A DNA stretch of 33,706 nucleotides from Methylobrevis pamukkalensis (lineage in GTDB: Bacteria; Pseudomonadota; Alphaproteobacteria; Rhizobiales; Pleomorphomonadaceae), in NCBI RefSeq assembly GCF_001720135.1, contig NZ_MCRJ01000033.1, positions 1-33,706 of the forward strand, in the 5' to 3' direction. Within the stretch, counting starts at the first letter, position 1. The number at the start of each line of letters is the position of its first letter. The position numbers were made by a program, and so were the translations under genes. The notes beneath the pieces were generated by a model, which saw only the letters and a program-made list of their open reading frames with translations, searched no databases and was not told where the DNA came from. Below are positions 14,598 to 22,488 of this stretch, one piece after another.

Positions 14598-15377
14598 GTG
14601 ACGGTCGAGGCAAGATCATCCAATGTCGGCGGTGCGGCGGGCGCCATCGCGCTCGCGGGGGCCGCGGTCGCGGCGGCGGCAGCCCTGCTCGCGGGCGATC
14701 CGCGCTTCGGCACGCCATTCCTGTTCGGTGCCTTCGGCAGCTTCGGCCTCATCGCCGTGCTCGTGCTTGCGACGGTGCGCCGCTATCACCCGTTCCCCGC
14801 CTTCGGTCCGGCCAACGTGATCACCCTGCTGCGCGCCGCCGGCGCGGCCATCCTGGTGGGCCTGCTGGTGACCGCCTTCGCCCACGGCCGCGAGGCGGCG
14901 GCGCTCGTCTCCGCCGGAGAGGCCGCCTTCGTCGCCATGGCCGCCGCGCTGATGGTCGCCTGCGACGGGCTCGACGGCCGGCTCGCCCGCGCGCGCGGCC
15001 TGTCCTCGGCCTTCGGCGCGCGCTTCGACATGGAGATCGACGCGCTCACCATCCTCTGCCTCAGCGCGCTGGCCGTGGTGCTCGGCAAGGCCGGGCTGTT
15101 CGCGGTGGGCATCGGCCTGCTGCGCTACGTCTTCGTGGCCGCCGGCTGGCTGTGGCCGCGGCTCGCCGCCGCGCTGCCACCCTCGCGCCGGCGGCAGACG
15201 ATCTGCGTGGTCCAGTATCTGGCGCTGATCGTCGCGCTGCTGCCCTTCGTGCCGCCGCCCGTGTCCGGGGCCGTGCTCGGCGGCGCGCTGCTGGCGCTGC
15301 TCGTCTCCTTCGGTATCGACATGCGCTGGCTGCTGGCCGCACCGGCCGGACCGGACGGCAAGGCCGGCGGCCGATGA
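14598..15377 (+). CDS. CDP-alcohol phosphatidyltransferase family protein
   Basis: Integral membrane enzyme that moves a phosphatidyl or similar phospho group from a CDP-alcohol to an alcohol acceptor. The family signature is complete: D123-G-L-D126-G-x2-A130-R131, then G140, D144 and D148 (within CDGLDGRLARARG and AFGARFDMEID). About six hydrophobic segments surround it, including residues 13-32, 42-60, 73-95 and 107-122. The start is taken as the GTG at 14598 because GAGGAG lies 6 nt before it; an in-frame ATG at 14571 would add nine residues. The acceptor cannot be told from sequence: the ordinary pgsA and pcs sub-signatures are not obvious. It is first in an operon whose next two genes overlap by ATGA, so it probably builds a modified lipid or glycolipid. 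Confidence 0.85.
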   Translation: MTVEARSSNVGGAAGAIALAGAAVAAAAALLAGDPRFGTPFLFGAFGSFGLIAVLVLATVRRYHPFPAFGPANVITLLRAAGAAILVGLLVTAFAHGREAAALVSAGEAAFVAMAAALMVACDGLDGRLARARGLSSAFGARFDMEIDALTILCLSALAVVLGKAGLFAVGIGLLRYVFVAAGWLWPRLAAALPPSRRRQTICVVQYLALIVALLPFVPPPVSGAVLGGALLALLVSFGIDMRWLLAAPAGPDGKAGGR

Positions 15378-16144
15378 TCGCGCCGGCTGCCGCCCTCGGT
15401 CTCGCGCGCTCGCTGCTCGTCTACCACGGCCAGCCGTGGCGCACCCGGGCGCTGCGCCGCTTCTATGGCGCGCTGGTCCCGCCCGGTGCGCTGGTGTTCG
15501 ACATCGGCGCGCATGTGGGCAATCGCAGCCGCATCCTGCTTGCGCAGAAGGCACGGGTTGTCGCCGTCGAGCCGCAGCGGATCTTCCACGACCTGCTCCT
15601 GCGCAGCATCGGCCGGCGCGGCGCGGTGGTGCTGCGCGCGGCGGTGGGTGCGCAGGTGGGGGAGGCGGAGCTGCAGGTCTCCAGCCTGCATCCCACGGTG
15701 TCGACGCTCGCCGAGGACTGGCGCCGTGCCGTGTCCGCCACGCCCGGCTTTGCCGGGGTGCGCTGGGACCGCAGCGAGCGGGTGCCGGTGACGACGCTCG
15801 ACGCGCTCGTCGCCGAACACGGCCGTCCCGACTTCTGCAAGATCGATGTCGAGGGCCATGAAGCGGAGATCCTGAAGGGGCTGTCCGCGCCGCTGCCGCT
15901 TCTTGCGGTGGAGTATCTCGCCGAGGCGCCGGCGGTCGCTCACGCCTGCCTTGCGCAATTTGCCCGGCTCGGCGCTTACGAATTCAACGCGGTCGCCGGC
16001 GAGCGCCACCGGTTCGTCGCGCCCGGCTGGGTGCGCGCGACCGACGCGCCGGCCTTTCTGGACCGGCTCTGCGCGGAGACCGGCAACGGCGATCTCTATG
16101 CCCGGCTGGTCGTTCCGCCCCCCGCCGCGGATGCGCCACGATGA
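15374..16144 (+). CDS. FkbM family SAM-dependent methyltransferase
   Basis: 256-aa class I methyltransferase. The SAM-binding glycine loop is VFDIGAHVGNRS (residues 41-52), the acidic strand-2 end is VVAVEPQ, and the FkbM C-terminal block is PDFCKIDVEGHEAEILKG near residues 150-167. FkbM enzymes O-methylate sugars or other hydroxyls in glycolipids, polysaccharides and natural products. The start ATG at 15374 overlaps the stop of the phosphatidyltransferase (ATGA), and its own stop overlaps the next start in the same way, so the three genes are translationally coupled. No membrane segment is seen, so it works in the cytosol, probably on a membrane-bound intermediate made by its neighbours. The acceptor is unknown. 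Confidence 0.85.
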   Translation: MIAPAAALGLARSLLVYHGQPWRTRALRRFYGALVPPGALVFDIGAHVGNRSRILLAQKARVVAVEPQRIFHDLLLRSIGRRGAVVLRAAVGAQVGEAELQVSSLHPTVSTLAEDWRRAVSATPGFAGVRWDRSERVPVTTLDALVAEHGRPDFCKIDVEGHEAEILKGLSAPLPLLAVEYLAEAPAVAHACLAQFARLGAYEFNAVAGERHRFVAPGWVRATDAPAFLDRLCAETGNGDLYARLVVPPPAADAPR

Positions 16145-17771
16145 GCGCGGCCCGGGGCGGCGGGCTCCGGACGCTGGTGGCGCTGCTGGTCGTTGCCCTC
16201 GCGCTGGTGCTGCCGGCCTCGGCCGGACGGCTGGATGGCGCCCATTTCCTGCGCCTGCCGGTCGAGCTTCCGGTGTTTCTCCTCCTTGCCGCCCTGCTGC
16301 CGGCGGGGCGGGCGGGCCGCCTGCTGGTGATCGCCGCCGCCGTGCTTGCCGCGCTGTCGGTCGTCATGCGCCTTGCCGACATCGGCGCCGGCATCGCCTT
16401 TGCCCGGCCGTTCAATCCCGTGCTCGACATCCACCTCGTCGGGGCCGGCTGGAACCTCCTGTCCGGCTCGATCGGCACGGTCGGCGCCGCGGCGCCTTCG
16501 GCGGAACGGCGCTGGCCATCCTCGCGATCCTCGCGCTGCTGCTGGCCTGCCTTGCCCGGCTGGCCGCGTGGGCCCGGCATCGGCGCCGGACCGTCGGGGC
16601 CGGGGCCGCGGTCGTCGCGGCCATCGGCATCGGCCTTCTTGCCCTGACCGGTTCAGCCCAGCCGCCGGGCCTGCCGCTGAGCGCGCTCGCGGCCACCGGC
16701 CTGAACGAGCACGGCCGGGTTGCGTGGGCGAGCCTCAAGGACCGCGCCGAGTTCGAGGCGGACCTCGCGGTCGACCCGGTGGCGTCGATCCCCGAAGCGT
16801 CCCGGCTTGCCCGCCTGGCCGGCAAGGACGTGCTGCTGGTCTTCGTCGAATCCTACGGACGCTCGGCGATCGAGGGCGACTGCTGCGCGAGCCGTACCGC
16901 GGCGGCGCTTGCCCGCTTCCAGGATCGCATCGCCGCGTCCGGCTTCACGGCCCGCAGCGGCTGGCTGACCTCGACCACGGTCGGCGGCCAGAGCTGGCTC
17001 GCCCACGGCACGCTGCTCTCCGGCCTTCGGGTCGACAACCAGCGCCGCTACGAGCATCTCGTCGCCTCTGACCGGCAGACCCTCAACCGGGATTTCCGCC
17101 GCGCCGGCTGGCGCACGGTGGCGGCGATGCCGGCGATCTCCATGGCCTGGCCCGAGGGCGCCTTCTTCGGCTACGACAGGATCTATGACGCCCACACCTC
17201 CGGCTATCGCGGCCGGCCGTTCAACTGGGTGACGATGCCGGACCAGTATACGCTGGACGCCCTGCGGCGGGCGGAACTGGCGGCGCCCGTCGCCTCCGGC
17301 CGGGCGCCGGTGATGGCCGAGGTGGCGCTGATCTCCAGCCACGCGCCGTGGACGCCGATCCCGCCGGTGATCGACTGGTTGGACGTCGGCGACGGTCAGG
17401 TCTTCAATGCGTGGTCCGACAGCGGCGATCCGCCGGATGTGGTCTGGCGCGACAATGCCCGCATCCGTGATCAGTTCTCGATCTCGATCGCCTATGCGCT
17501 CGACGTCCTGTCGAGCTATCTCGAGACCTTCGGCACCGACGACACCGTGCTCATCTTCCTCGGCGACCACCAGCCGGCACCGCTCGTCACCGGCGAGGAC
17601 GCCGGCCACGACGTGCCGATCCACATCCTCGCCCGCGACCCGGCGGTGATCGCCGCCCTCGACGGCTTCGGCTGGGCCGAGGGCATGACGCCGGACGGCG
17701 CCACCCCGGTCTGGCCGATGCAGGCGTTTCGCGCCCGCTTCGTGGCGGCGATGTCCGCGCCGGTGGAGTGA
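16141..17771 (+). pseudogene. Membrane sulfatase/phosphotransferase-like protein (alkaline phosphatase superfamily), interrupted by one missing base
   Basis: The N-terminal part (MSAARGGGLRTLVALLVVAL and on to WNLLSGSIGTVG) encodes three to four membrane helices and then loses frame at 16491-16496. The next frame continues with another helix (ALAILAILALLLACL) and a periplasmic catalytic domain: VLLVFVESYGRSAIEG (metal-site Glu), STTVGGQSWLAHGTLLSG (nucleophile region) and TVLIFLGDHQPAPLV (metal-binding Asp-His). Adding one base (GGCGCCTTC to GGCCGCCTTC) gives one 543-aa protein. The layout resembles LtaS/OpgB/EptA-type enzymes, which transfer phosphoglycerol or phosphoethanolamine to glycans or lipids outside the inner membrane, or act as sulfatases. 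It is last in the operon, overlapping the FkbM gene by ATGA. The exact reaction is unknown. The frameshift is probably a sequence error. Confidence 0.8.
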
Positions 17772-17837
17772 CCGGGAAGGGGGAGGCGGATCAAGGGCCC
17801 GGCAGGGACCGCGGTCCGAGAGGCTTTCGGCTTTTCT

Positions 17838-17875
17838 CCCGTCTTCGCCGGGCTTGACCCGGCGACCCAATGGCC
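17838..17875 (+). repeat. REP-like palindromic element, copy A
   Basis: The element has an inner hairpin, GCCGGG-N5-CCCGGC, flanked by CCCGTCTTC on one side and GACCCAATGGCC on the other. A second copy lies inverted 71 bp away, so the two form a REPIN/BIME-like pair between convergent operons. Confidence 0.7.
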
Positions 17876-17946
17876 GTGCGGCGTCGGTCACCCCCCTCGG
17901 ACAAGCTCTCCCACACGATCGTCTGACGCGCCCCTCCTCGTGGATA

Positions 17947-17983
17947 GGCCAGTGGTTGCCGGGTCACGCCCGGCAAAGACGGG
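17947..17983 (-). repeat. REP-like palindromic element, copy B (inverted)
   Basis: Read on the minus strand it matches copy A nearly base for base: CCCGTCTTTGCCGGGC then TGACCCGGCAACCAC then TGGCC. Differences from copy A are a few substitutions and one deleted base, most of them in the loop and tail. Opposite orientation to copy A in the same 285-bp gap. Confidence 0.7.
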
Positions 17984-18056
17984 ACGAGAGGTCGTGCGAA
18001 AAAAGGCTGATCCGCGCTTCATCGCGACCCGGCGGGGACTGCACCCAGCCTTCCCC

Positions 18057-18844
18057 TCACCCCGGCAGGGCCAGCAGGTCGAGATGGCCGACGAGGATGC
18101 GGCCGGTGTCCAGCGAGGAAAGCCGCATGTCGAGCCAGTCGGCGGTGGCGCGGTCGCAGGCGCCGGCCTCGATGGCGGCCGTGGCAATGCCGTCCAGCAG
18201 CGGGCGGGCAAGATCGGGGTGGTCGATCGCGGCGTCGCCAGCACCGAGCCGCCAGTCGCTGCGGGCGATCGAGACCCGGTAGCCCTGCTGGCCGAGCGCG
18301 CGGGCGAGCGCGTCGGTCGCCGCCGGGCCGAGGGCGAGCCCGAAGCCCTTGTTGCCGGTCTGGTGGCGGTTGAAGGCGGCGATCACCTCCGAATCGTGCG
18401 GATGGGCCGGACCGAAATCCATGCGGCCGTCGTAGCTCAGCGCGGCGTAGAGCCCGCTGCGGCTGGCGGCGAGCCGGGCGGCGAGGCTGCGCACCCAGAC
18501 TTCCGAGACGAGATCGAACAGCGCCGAGGCGGTGACGAGCCGGGCGCCGCCGAGCGGCAGGGCGTCGATCTGACGAGATCGGCCTCCACGGTCTCGGCCG
18601 CCGGGTGGCGGTCGCGCGCATGGGCGAGCAGGGCGGGGTCGCGGTCGACGATCCGCCAGCGCGCCGTCTCCGGCAGGCCGGGCATGGCGCGCAGGGTGGA
18701 GCCGGTGCCGCCGCCGAGATCCACAAGCAGCGGCGCGTCGACAGCGGCGGCAAACGCCACCGCGTCGTCGAGGAGTTCGGCGTCGCGGGCCGCGCGGTCG
18801 GCAGGCTCGCGCAGGTCCAGCCAGCCGGGCGAAAATCCGGTCAT
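18057..18844 (-). pseudogene. Class I SAM-dependent methyltransferase, interrupted by one missing base
   Basis: The N-terminal half has the SAM-binding motif LLVDLGGGTGSTLRAM and the strand-2 acidic end RWRIVDRDPALLAHA. It then goes out of frame at about 18571 (GTCAGATC where GTCCAGATC restores the frame). The C-terminal half (IDALPLGGARLVTASALFDL, LYAALSYDGRMDFGPAHPHD) continues in the next frame to the stop at 18057. With one base restored the protein is 262 aa. The segment after motif II (TASALFDLVSEVWV) is typical of small-molecule methyltransferases. The start ATG overlaps the stop of the upstream glycosyltransferase gene by ATGA, so this is the last gene of a five-gene operon. Substrate unknown; it presumably modifies the product of the glycosyltransferase and PTPS-like protein. 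Confidence 0.8.
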
Positions 18845-19911
18845 GTCGTGTGCTCCAGCGGCGTGGGGAAGGGAACGGGGGCGCGGGCGAGAACGCCGGC
18901 AACGGCGCGGGCCGTGTCGGTCCAGCGCGGCAGGCGGGCGCCGGCCGCGAAGGCGCCGTCCGCCAGTCTTGCCCGCAGGTCAGGATCGTCCAGAAGCCGG
19001 GAGAGTTCGTCGGCCAGCGCCGCCGGATCGTCCGGCGCCACCAGCAGGCCGGCGCTGTCCGGCACCACGTCGGGCACGGCGCCGGCGCGGCAGGCAACGA
19101 CCGGAAGGCCCTGCGTCATCGCCTCGGCGAAGGCCATGCCGTAGCCCTCGAAGCGGCTCGCCAGCACGAAGACGTCGCCCAGCGCCATCAGCGCGCGGAC
19201 GTCGGCCACGGCGCCGGCAAAGGTGATCCGTCCGGCAAGACCGGCGTCCGCGGCGCGGGCGCGCAGGGACGCGGCATGGGCCGGATCCGGCGCGCTGCCG
19301 GCAATCGTTGCCCGCCAGCGCCGGTCCTTGATCAACGCCAGCGCATCGATCAGCGTGTCGTGGCCCTTGCGGGCAATGAGCGAGCCGACGGACACGAGAT
19401 GGGGCGGATCGCCCGCGCCCGTCGCCCGCGCCGCCCGGTCCGTGCCGGGCAGGGCGACGGTGATGCGCCGGTCGGCAACGCCGAACAGGTCGCGCACCAG
19501 CCGGGCGGTGGCCGCCGAGGTGACGACCACATGGCGCACGAAGGGCAGCGCCGCGTTCTCGCTGGCCGTGAGACGCGCGGCCTCCTCGGGGCCGAGCCCG
19601 GTCTCGAGGCCGAGCGGGTGATGAAGAAGGGCGACGAGATCGAGCCGCCCGGCCTCCGCGCGGACGATCTCCGGCATCGCGCCAAGGGCAAGGCCGTCGA
19701 CGAGCACGCTTGTCCCGTCGCCGATCGCGGCGAAGGCGGCGGCTGTCGCGGCAAGGTCTTCGGCGGAGGGAAACGGAAAACTGCCCGGCAGCGCCAGATG
19801 CGCGACGTCATGGCCGAGATCGCACAGGCCCGTCAGCAGGCGGCGGTCGTAGCCGTAGCCGCCGGTCGGGCTGGCAAGATCGCCGGGAATGGCGAAGACC
19901 ACGGGCATCAC
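18841..19911 (-). CDS. Glycosyltransferase family 4 protein
   Basis: GT-B fold, retaining, nucleotide-sugar-dependent transferase of about 355 aa. The N-terminal acceptor domain has the glycine loop SPTGGYGYDRRLL, typical of GT4. The C-terminal donor domain shows LVSVGSLIARKGHDTLIDAL (KGH/T donor-phosphate region), RITFAGAVADVRALMALGDV and the EX7E motif in RFEGYGMAFAEAMTQGLPVV. The start is either GTG at 19911 or ATG at 19908; the latter overlaps the PTPS-like stop as TGATG, so coupling is tight either way. Its stop overlaps the methyltransferase start. No membrane helix is seen. Because it is coupled to a PTPS-fold gene, its acceptor might be the product of that pathway (glycosylated pterins are known in other bacteria) or a lipid; this is inference. 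Confidence 0.88.
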   Translation of the reverse strand: MMPVVFAIPGDLASPTGGYGYDRRLLTGLCDLGHDVAHLALPGSFPFPSAEDLAATAAAFAAIGDGTSVLVDGLALGAMPEIVRAEAGRLDLVALLHHPLGLETGLGPEEAARLTASENAALPFVRHVVVTSAATARLVRDLFGVADRRITVALPGTDRAARATGAGDPPHLVSVGSLIARKGHDTLIDALALIKDRRWRATIAGSAPDPAHAASLRARAADAGLAGRITFAGAVADVRALMALGDVFVLASRFEGYGMAFAEAMTQGLPVVACRAGAVPDVVPDSAGLLVAPDDPAALADELSRLLDDPDLRARLADGAFAAGARLPRWTDTARAVAGVLARAPVPFPTPLEHTT

Positions 19912-20306
19912 AGCGCCGCTTCGTACCAGGCCCTCGCCACGTGCGATTCGTGGAGCGTTACTTTCAGGCGGGCGAGCGCGCGCCCGGCCGGGCCGAGATC
20001 GCCGCCTTTCGCCGCCGCGGCGAGTCCGTCGAAGATGTGGCGGGCGAGGAATTCGGTGGTGGTGATCTTGCCGGCGAACTCCGGCCGCTCGTCGAGATTG
20101 GCATAGTCGAGCGGCTTGAGGATGCCCCTCAGCGCCGTGGTGGCGAGACCGATGTCGACGACGAGGCCGTCCTCGTCGAGCTCGTCCGCACAGAAGGCGG
20201 CATCGACCACATAGGTCGCGCCATGCAGGCCGCGCGCCGGGCCGAACACCGGACGGTTCAGGGAATGGGCGATCATCACGTGGTCACGAACCTCGACGGC
20301 GTACAT
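19908..20306 (-). CDS. 6-pyruvoyltetrahydropterin synthase/QueD-fold protein with altered active site
   Basis: A 132-aa T-fold protein of the PTPS/6-carboxytetrahydropterin synthase family, recognised by its strand-helix order: AVEVRDHVMIAHSL, LHGATYVVDAAF, GLVVDIGLATTALRGIL, LDYANLDE, KITTTEFLARHIFDGL and LKVTLHESHVARAWYE. In characterised QueD/PTPS the zinc is held by three His (one in the AAH motif, two in LHGH) and catalysis uses a Cys four residues before LHGH and a DH pair. Here His14, His28, Asp67 and Glu120 remain, but the Cys is Ala24, the second LHGH His is Ala30 and the catalytic His is Tyr68. It is therefore unlikely to run the usual QueD or PTPS reaction. GGAG sits 5 nt before the start; the stop overlaps the glycosyltransferase start. 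Confidence 0.82.
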   Translation of the reverse strand: MYAVEVRDHVMIAHSLNRPVFGPARGLHGATYVVDAAFCADELDEDGLVVDIGLATTALRGILKPLDYANLDERPEFAGKITTTEFLARHIFDGLAAAAKGGDLGPAGRALARLKVTLHESHVARAWYEAAL

Positions 20307-20330
20307 GTCATCTCCGGGCTGGGTCTCGTT

Positions 20331-21311
20331 TCAGATATAGCGCACGCGGTGGCACAGCGTGCGCGGGTCGGAGAGAATACGTCCGTAGGCCCCCGGTAGA
20401 TCCGCAAAATCGGTCTCGCCGGTGAGAAGCATGTCCAGAAGCGGGTCGGCAAGCAGCCCGAGGGCGGCCGTGAGACGGTCGCGATGGCTGCGGCGGGCGC
20501 GGCGACACGGCGACACGGCGCCGACCTGCGAGCTGACGATCTCGATGCGACGGCTGTGGAAGGCACCGCCCAGCGACAGCGCAATCTCGCGCTCGCCATA
20601 CCAGCTCGCCTCGACCAGCCGGGCCTCGAAGCCGCAGCAGCCGATCGCGGTCGCGAGCCCGGCGCCGTGGCCCGACGCATGGATCACCACGTCGCAGTCG
20701 TCCGGGGCGGAAGCCGGATCGGCAAAACCGCAGCCGAAGGCGATGGCGATGCCGGCGCGGGCCGGGTCGACATCGACCAGGGTCACCTCCGTGCCGGGAA
20801 TGCGCGCCGCGATCCAGGCGCTGAGCAGCCCGACCGTGCCGGCACCGATCACGGCGACCCGGTCGCCGGGCAGCACGCCGGCGTCCCACAGGATGTTCAG
20901 CGCGGTTTCCATGTTGGCACCGAGCGCCGCGCGATGGGCGGGCAGGCCCTCCGGAAGCGGCGTCACGCTGTCGGCGGCGGCCAGGAAGCGGTCCTGATGC
21001 GGATGGAGGCAGAACACCTCGCGGCCGAGGAGGTCCTCATCACCGGCCGCAATCCGGCCGACCGCGGCGTAGCCGTATTTGACGGGAAAGGGGAAGTCGC
21101 CGTCCTGGCCGGGACAGCGCATGCGCGCGTGCTCGCTGTCCGGCACGCGGCCGGCAAACACCAGCGATTCGGTGCCGCGGCTGATACCGGAAAACACCGT
21201 CTCCACCAGCACCTCGCCGGGGCCGGGGGCGCGAAGCGGCTCCGCCCGCAGCGCCGCCTGGCCGGCCGCCTCGATCCACAGCGCCGTGGCGTCGTCGGGA
21301 CCGGACCTCAC
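20331..21311 (-). CDS. Zinc-type alcohol dehydrogenase family (MDR) oxidoreductase without zinc ligands
   Basis: 326-aa medium-chain dehydrogenase. The N-terminal GroES-like domain reads PGPGEVLVETVFSGISRGTE; the catalytic-zinc Cys and the following His of classical ADHs are replaced by the SGISRGTE form, as in BchC-like members, and the four-Cys structural zinc loop is absent. The Rossmann domain has VAVIGAGTVGLLSAWIAARI (GxGxxG) followed by the acidic VTLVDVDPARA, which suggests NAD rather than NADP. The GTG start at 21311 overlaps the cytochrome b561 stop (GTGA). The PTPS-like gene begins 24 bp downstream. The reaction is unknown; in this operon it may reduce or oxidise the intermediate handled by the PTPS-like protein. 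An MDR with this motif can be a dehydrogenase of a bulky cofactor-like substrate. Confidence 0.8.
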   Translation of the reverse strand: MRSGPDDATALWIEAAGQAALRAEPLRAPGPGEVLVETVFSGISRGTESLVFAGRVPDSEHARMRCPGQDGDFPFPVKYGYAAVGRIAAGDEDLLGREVFCLHPHQDRFLAAADSVTPLPEGLPAHRAALGANMETALNILWDAGVLPGDRVAVIGAGTVGLLSAWIAARIPGTEVTLVDVDPARAGIAIAFGCGFADPASAPDDCDVVIHASGHGAGLATAIGCCGFEARLVEASWYGEREIALSLGGAFHSRRIEIVSSQVGAVSPCRRARRSHRDRLTAALGLLADPLLDMLLTGETDFADLPGAYGRILSDPRTLCHRVRYI

Positions 21312-21832
21312 AGCATGCGCCCGAGCGTCTCGTCACGGCGGATGACGTGGTGATAGAGCACCCCGCCGAAATGCGCGCAGAACAGGATCAGGATCGTCCA
21401 GCCGGTCACGTAGTGCACCACCGACAGGATCGGCGCGATGTCCGGCGACTTGCCGATCGGGCTCCAGACATCGACGAGGCCGAACCAGGACAGGGGAAAG
21501 CCGTGGGCGTTGGTGGCAAGGAAGCCCGACAGCGGCTGCACGATCAGCGCGACATAGAGGCCGATGTGGACGGTGTCGGCGACGCGCTGCTGCAGCTTCG
21601 GCATCGGCACATGCGGCGGCGGCGGATAGATGAGCCGCACGGCGACCCGCGCCAGCATCAGCCACAGCACGATGAAGCCGAAGGATTCATGGAGGAGATA
21701 GAAGGTCAGCTTCACGTCCTCCTTCACGAAGTCGATGACGACCCCAAGCGGAAAGACGATGAGGACGAGAAGGGCGACCAGCCAGTGCAGGATTCGTGCG
21801 GCCGGCGCATAGCGTTCGATCGAGCCAAACAT
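21308..21832 (-). CDS. Cytochrome b561 (CybB-type) membrane protein
   Basis: 174-aa inner-membrane dihaem b cytochrome that passes electrons from quinol, or to superoxide, in the E. coli CybB family. Four membrane helices are visible at about residues 14-33, 46-66, 88-106 and 138-159. The four expected haem-ligand histidines are at H16 (LHWLV), H48 (LLHESFG), H140 (SVVHYVTGW) and H154 (FCAHFGG), almost the same numbering as in CybB (13, 47, 137, 151). AGGAGA lies 8 nt before the ATG. Its stop overlaps the dehydrogenase start by GTGA, making it the first gene of the five-gene operon. It may simply ride in the transcript or may supply electrons to the dehydrogenase step; the sequence does not decide. 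Confidence 0.9.
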   Translation of the reverse strand: MFGSIERYAPAARILHWLVALLVLIVFPLGVVIDFVKEDVKLTFYLLHESFGFIVLWLMLARVAVRLIYPPPPHVPMPKLQQRVADTVHIGLYVALIVQPLSGFLATNAHGFPLSWFGLVDVWSPIGKSPDIAPILSVVHYVTGWTILILFCAHFGGVLYHHVIRRDETLGRML

Positions 21833-22488
21833 GGGTCTTTCTCCTGTCGTGTCTACGGTGTCGCTGTCCGCCCGGATCGATGAACGTCAGGGGCGACAAT
21901 GACTCCGATCCTTGCGTCCGGCAAATCGGGGCCTGATGCGCCGGCAATCGCCTCCAATCCGTGACCGTGCGCCTCGGATGTCGTGGACATTCCCCGTTTG
22001 ACAGATCGGTTGGCCGTTGGCGCTTCGGCGGCCGATCCCGTCTGCCTGCATATCGGCGCGAGCGTATGACAGCGGGGCGCGGCGTGCTGTTGCCCAGGGA
22101 ACAGGTGCCGCAAGGCAGGGGGCGACGCTGCGGATGCTGGTGCCGGCACGCGTTGCCACCGGCGGTGTCGGCGCAGGCGGTCAGCCCCGGTCACCGCAGG
22201 GGCGGCGACGTCGCCTGCTGTTGTCGCTGTGGCAATTCTCCCTCCGTCCGGCAGGGTCGAGGCGGTAAATCATGTGTGAGTCATGCAATAATTCATCGCT
22301 GGCCAGGGGTTCCTGCTGCGGGTGGGGCGGGTTGATTGCAGCCAGGATCAAATCGACCGGCCTCTCGCGGCGGAGACGCGCCGACGGTGCCGGCGGCGTC
22401 GTGAACTGCAAAGTCCGGCGCCCGCCGCATCGCAGATCTGCGCGTGTACCTGTTGCCTCCGGCGCGGGCCGGACTACAACAGTTCACC
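21833..22488. other. Intergenic region between cytochrome b561 and threonine aldolase
   Basis: About 650 bp between divergent genes. I see no convincing protein or RNA gene: frames here are short, rich in Arg/Gly/Cys and lack family similarity. The promoters of both flanking units must be here. A TTGAT-N10-ATCAA inverted pair at 22332-22351 could be an operator for the aldolase gene but does not fit a known consensus. Confidence 0.45.

Noticed and set aside
22332..22351. FNR-type box (TTGAT and ATCAA) upstream of the threonine aldolase gene
   Set aside because: The two halves are 10 bp apart instead of the 4 bp required for FNR/FixK.
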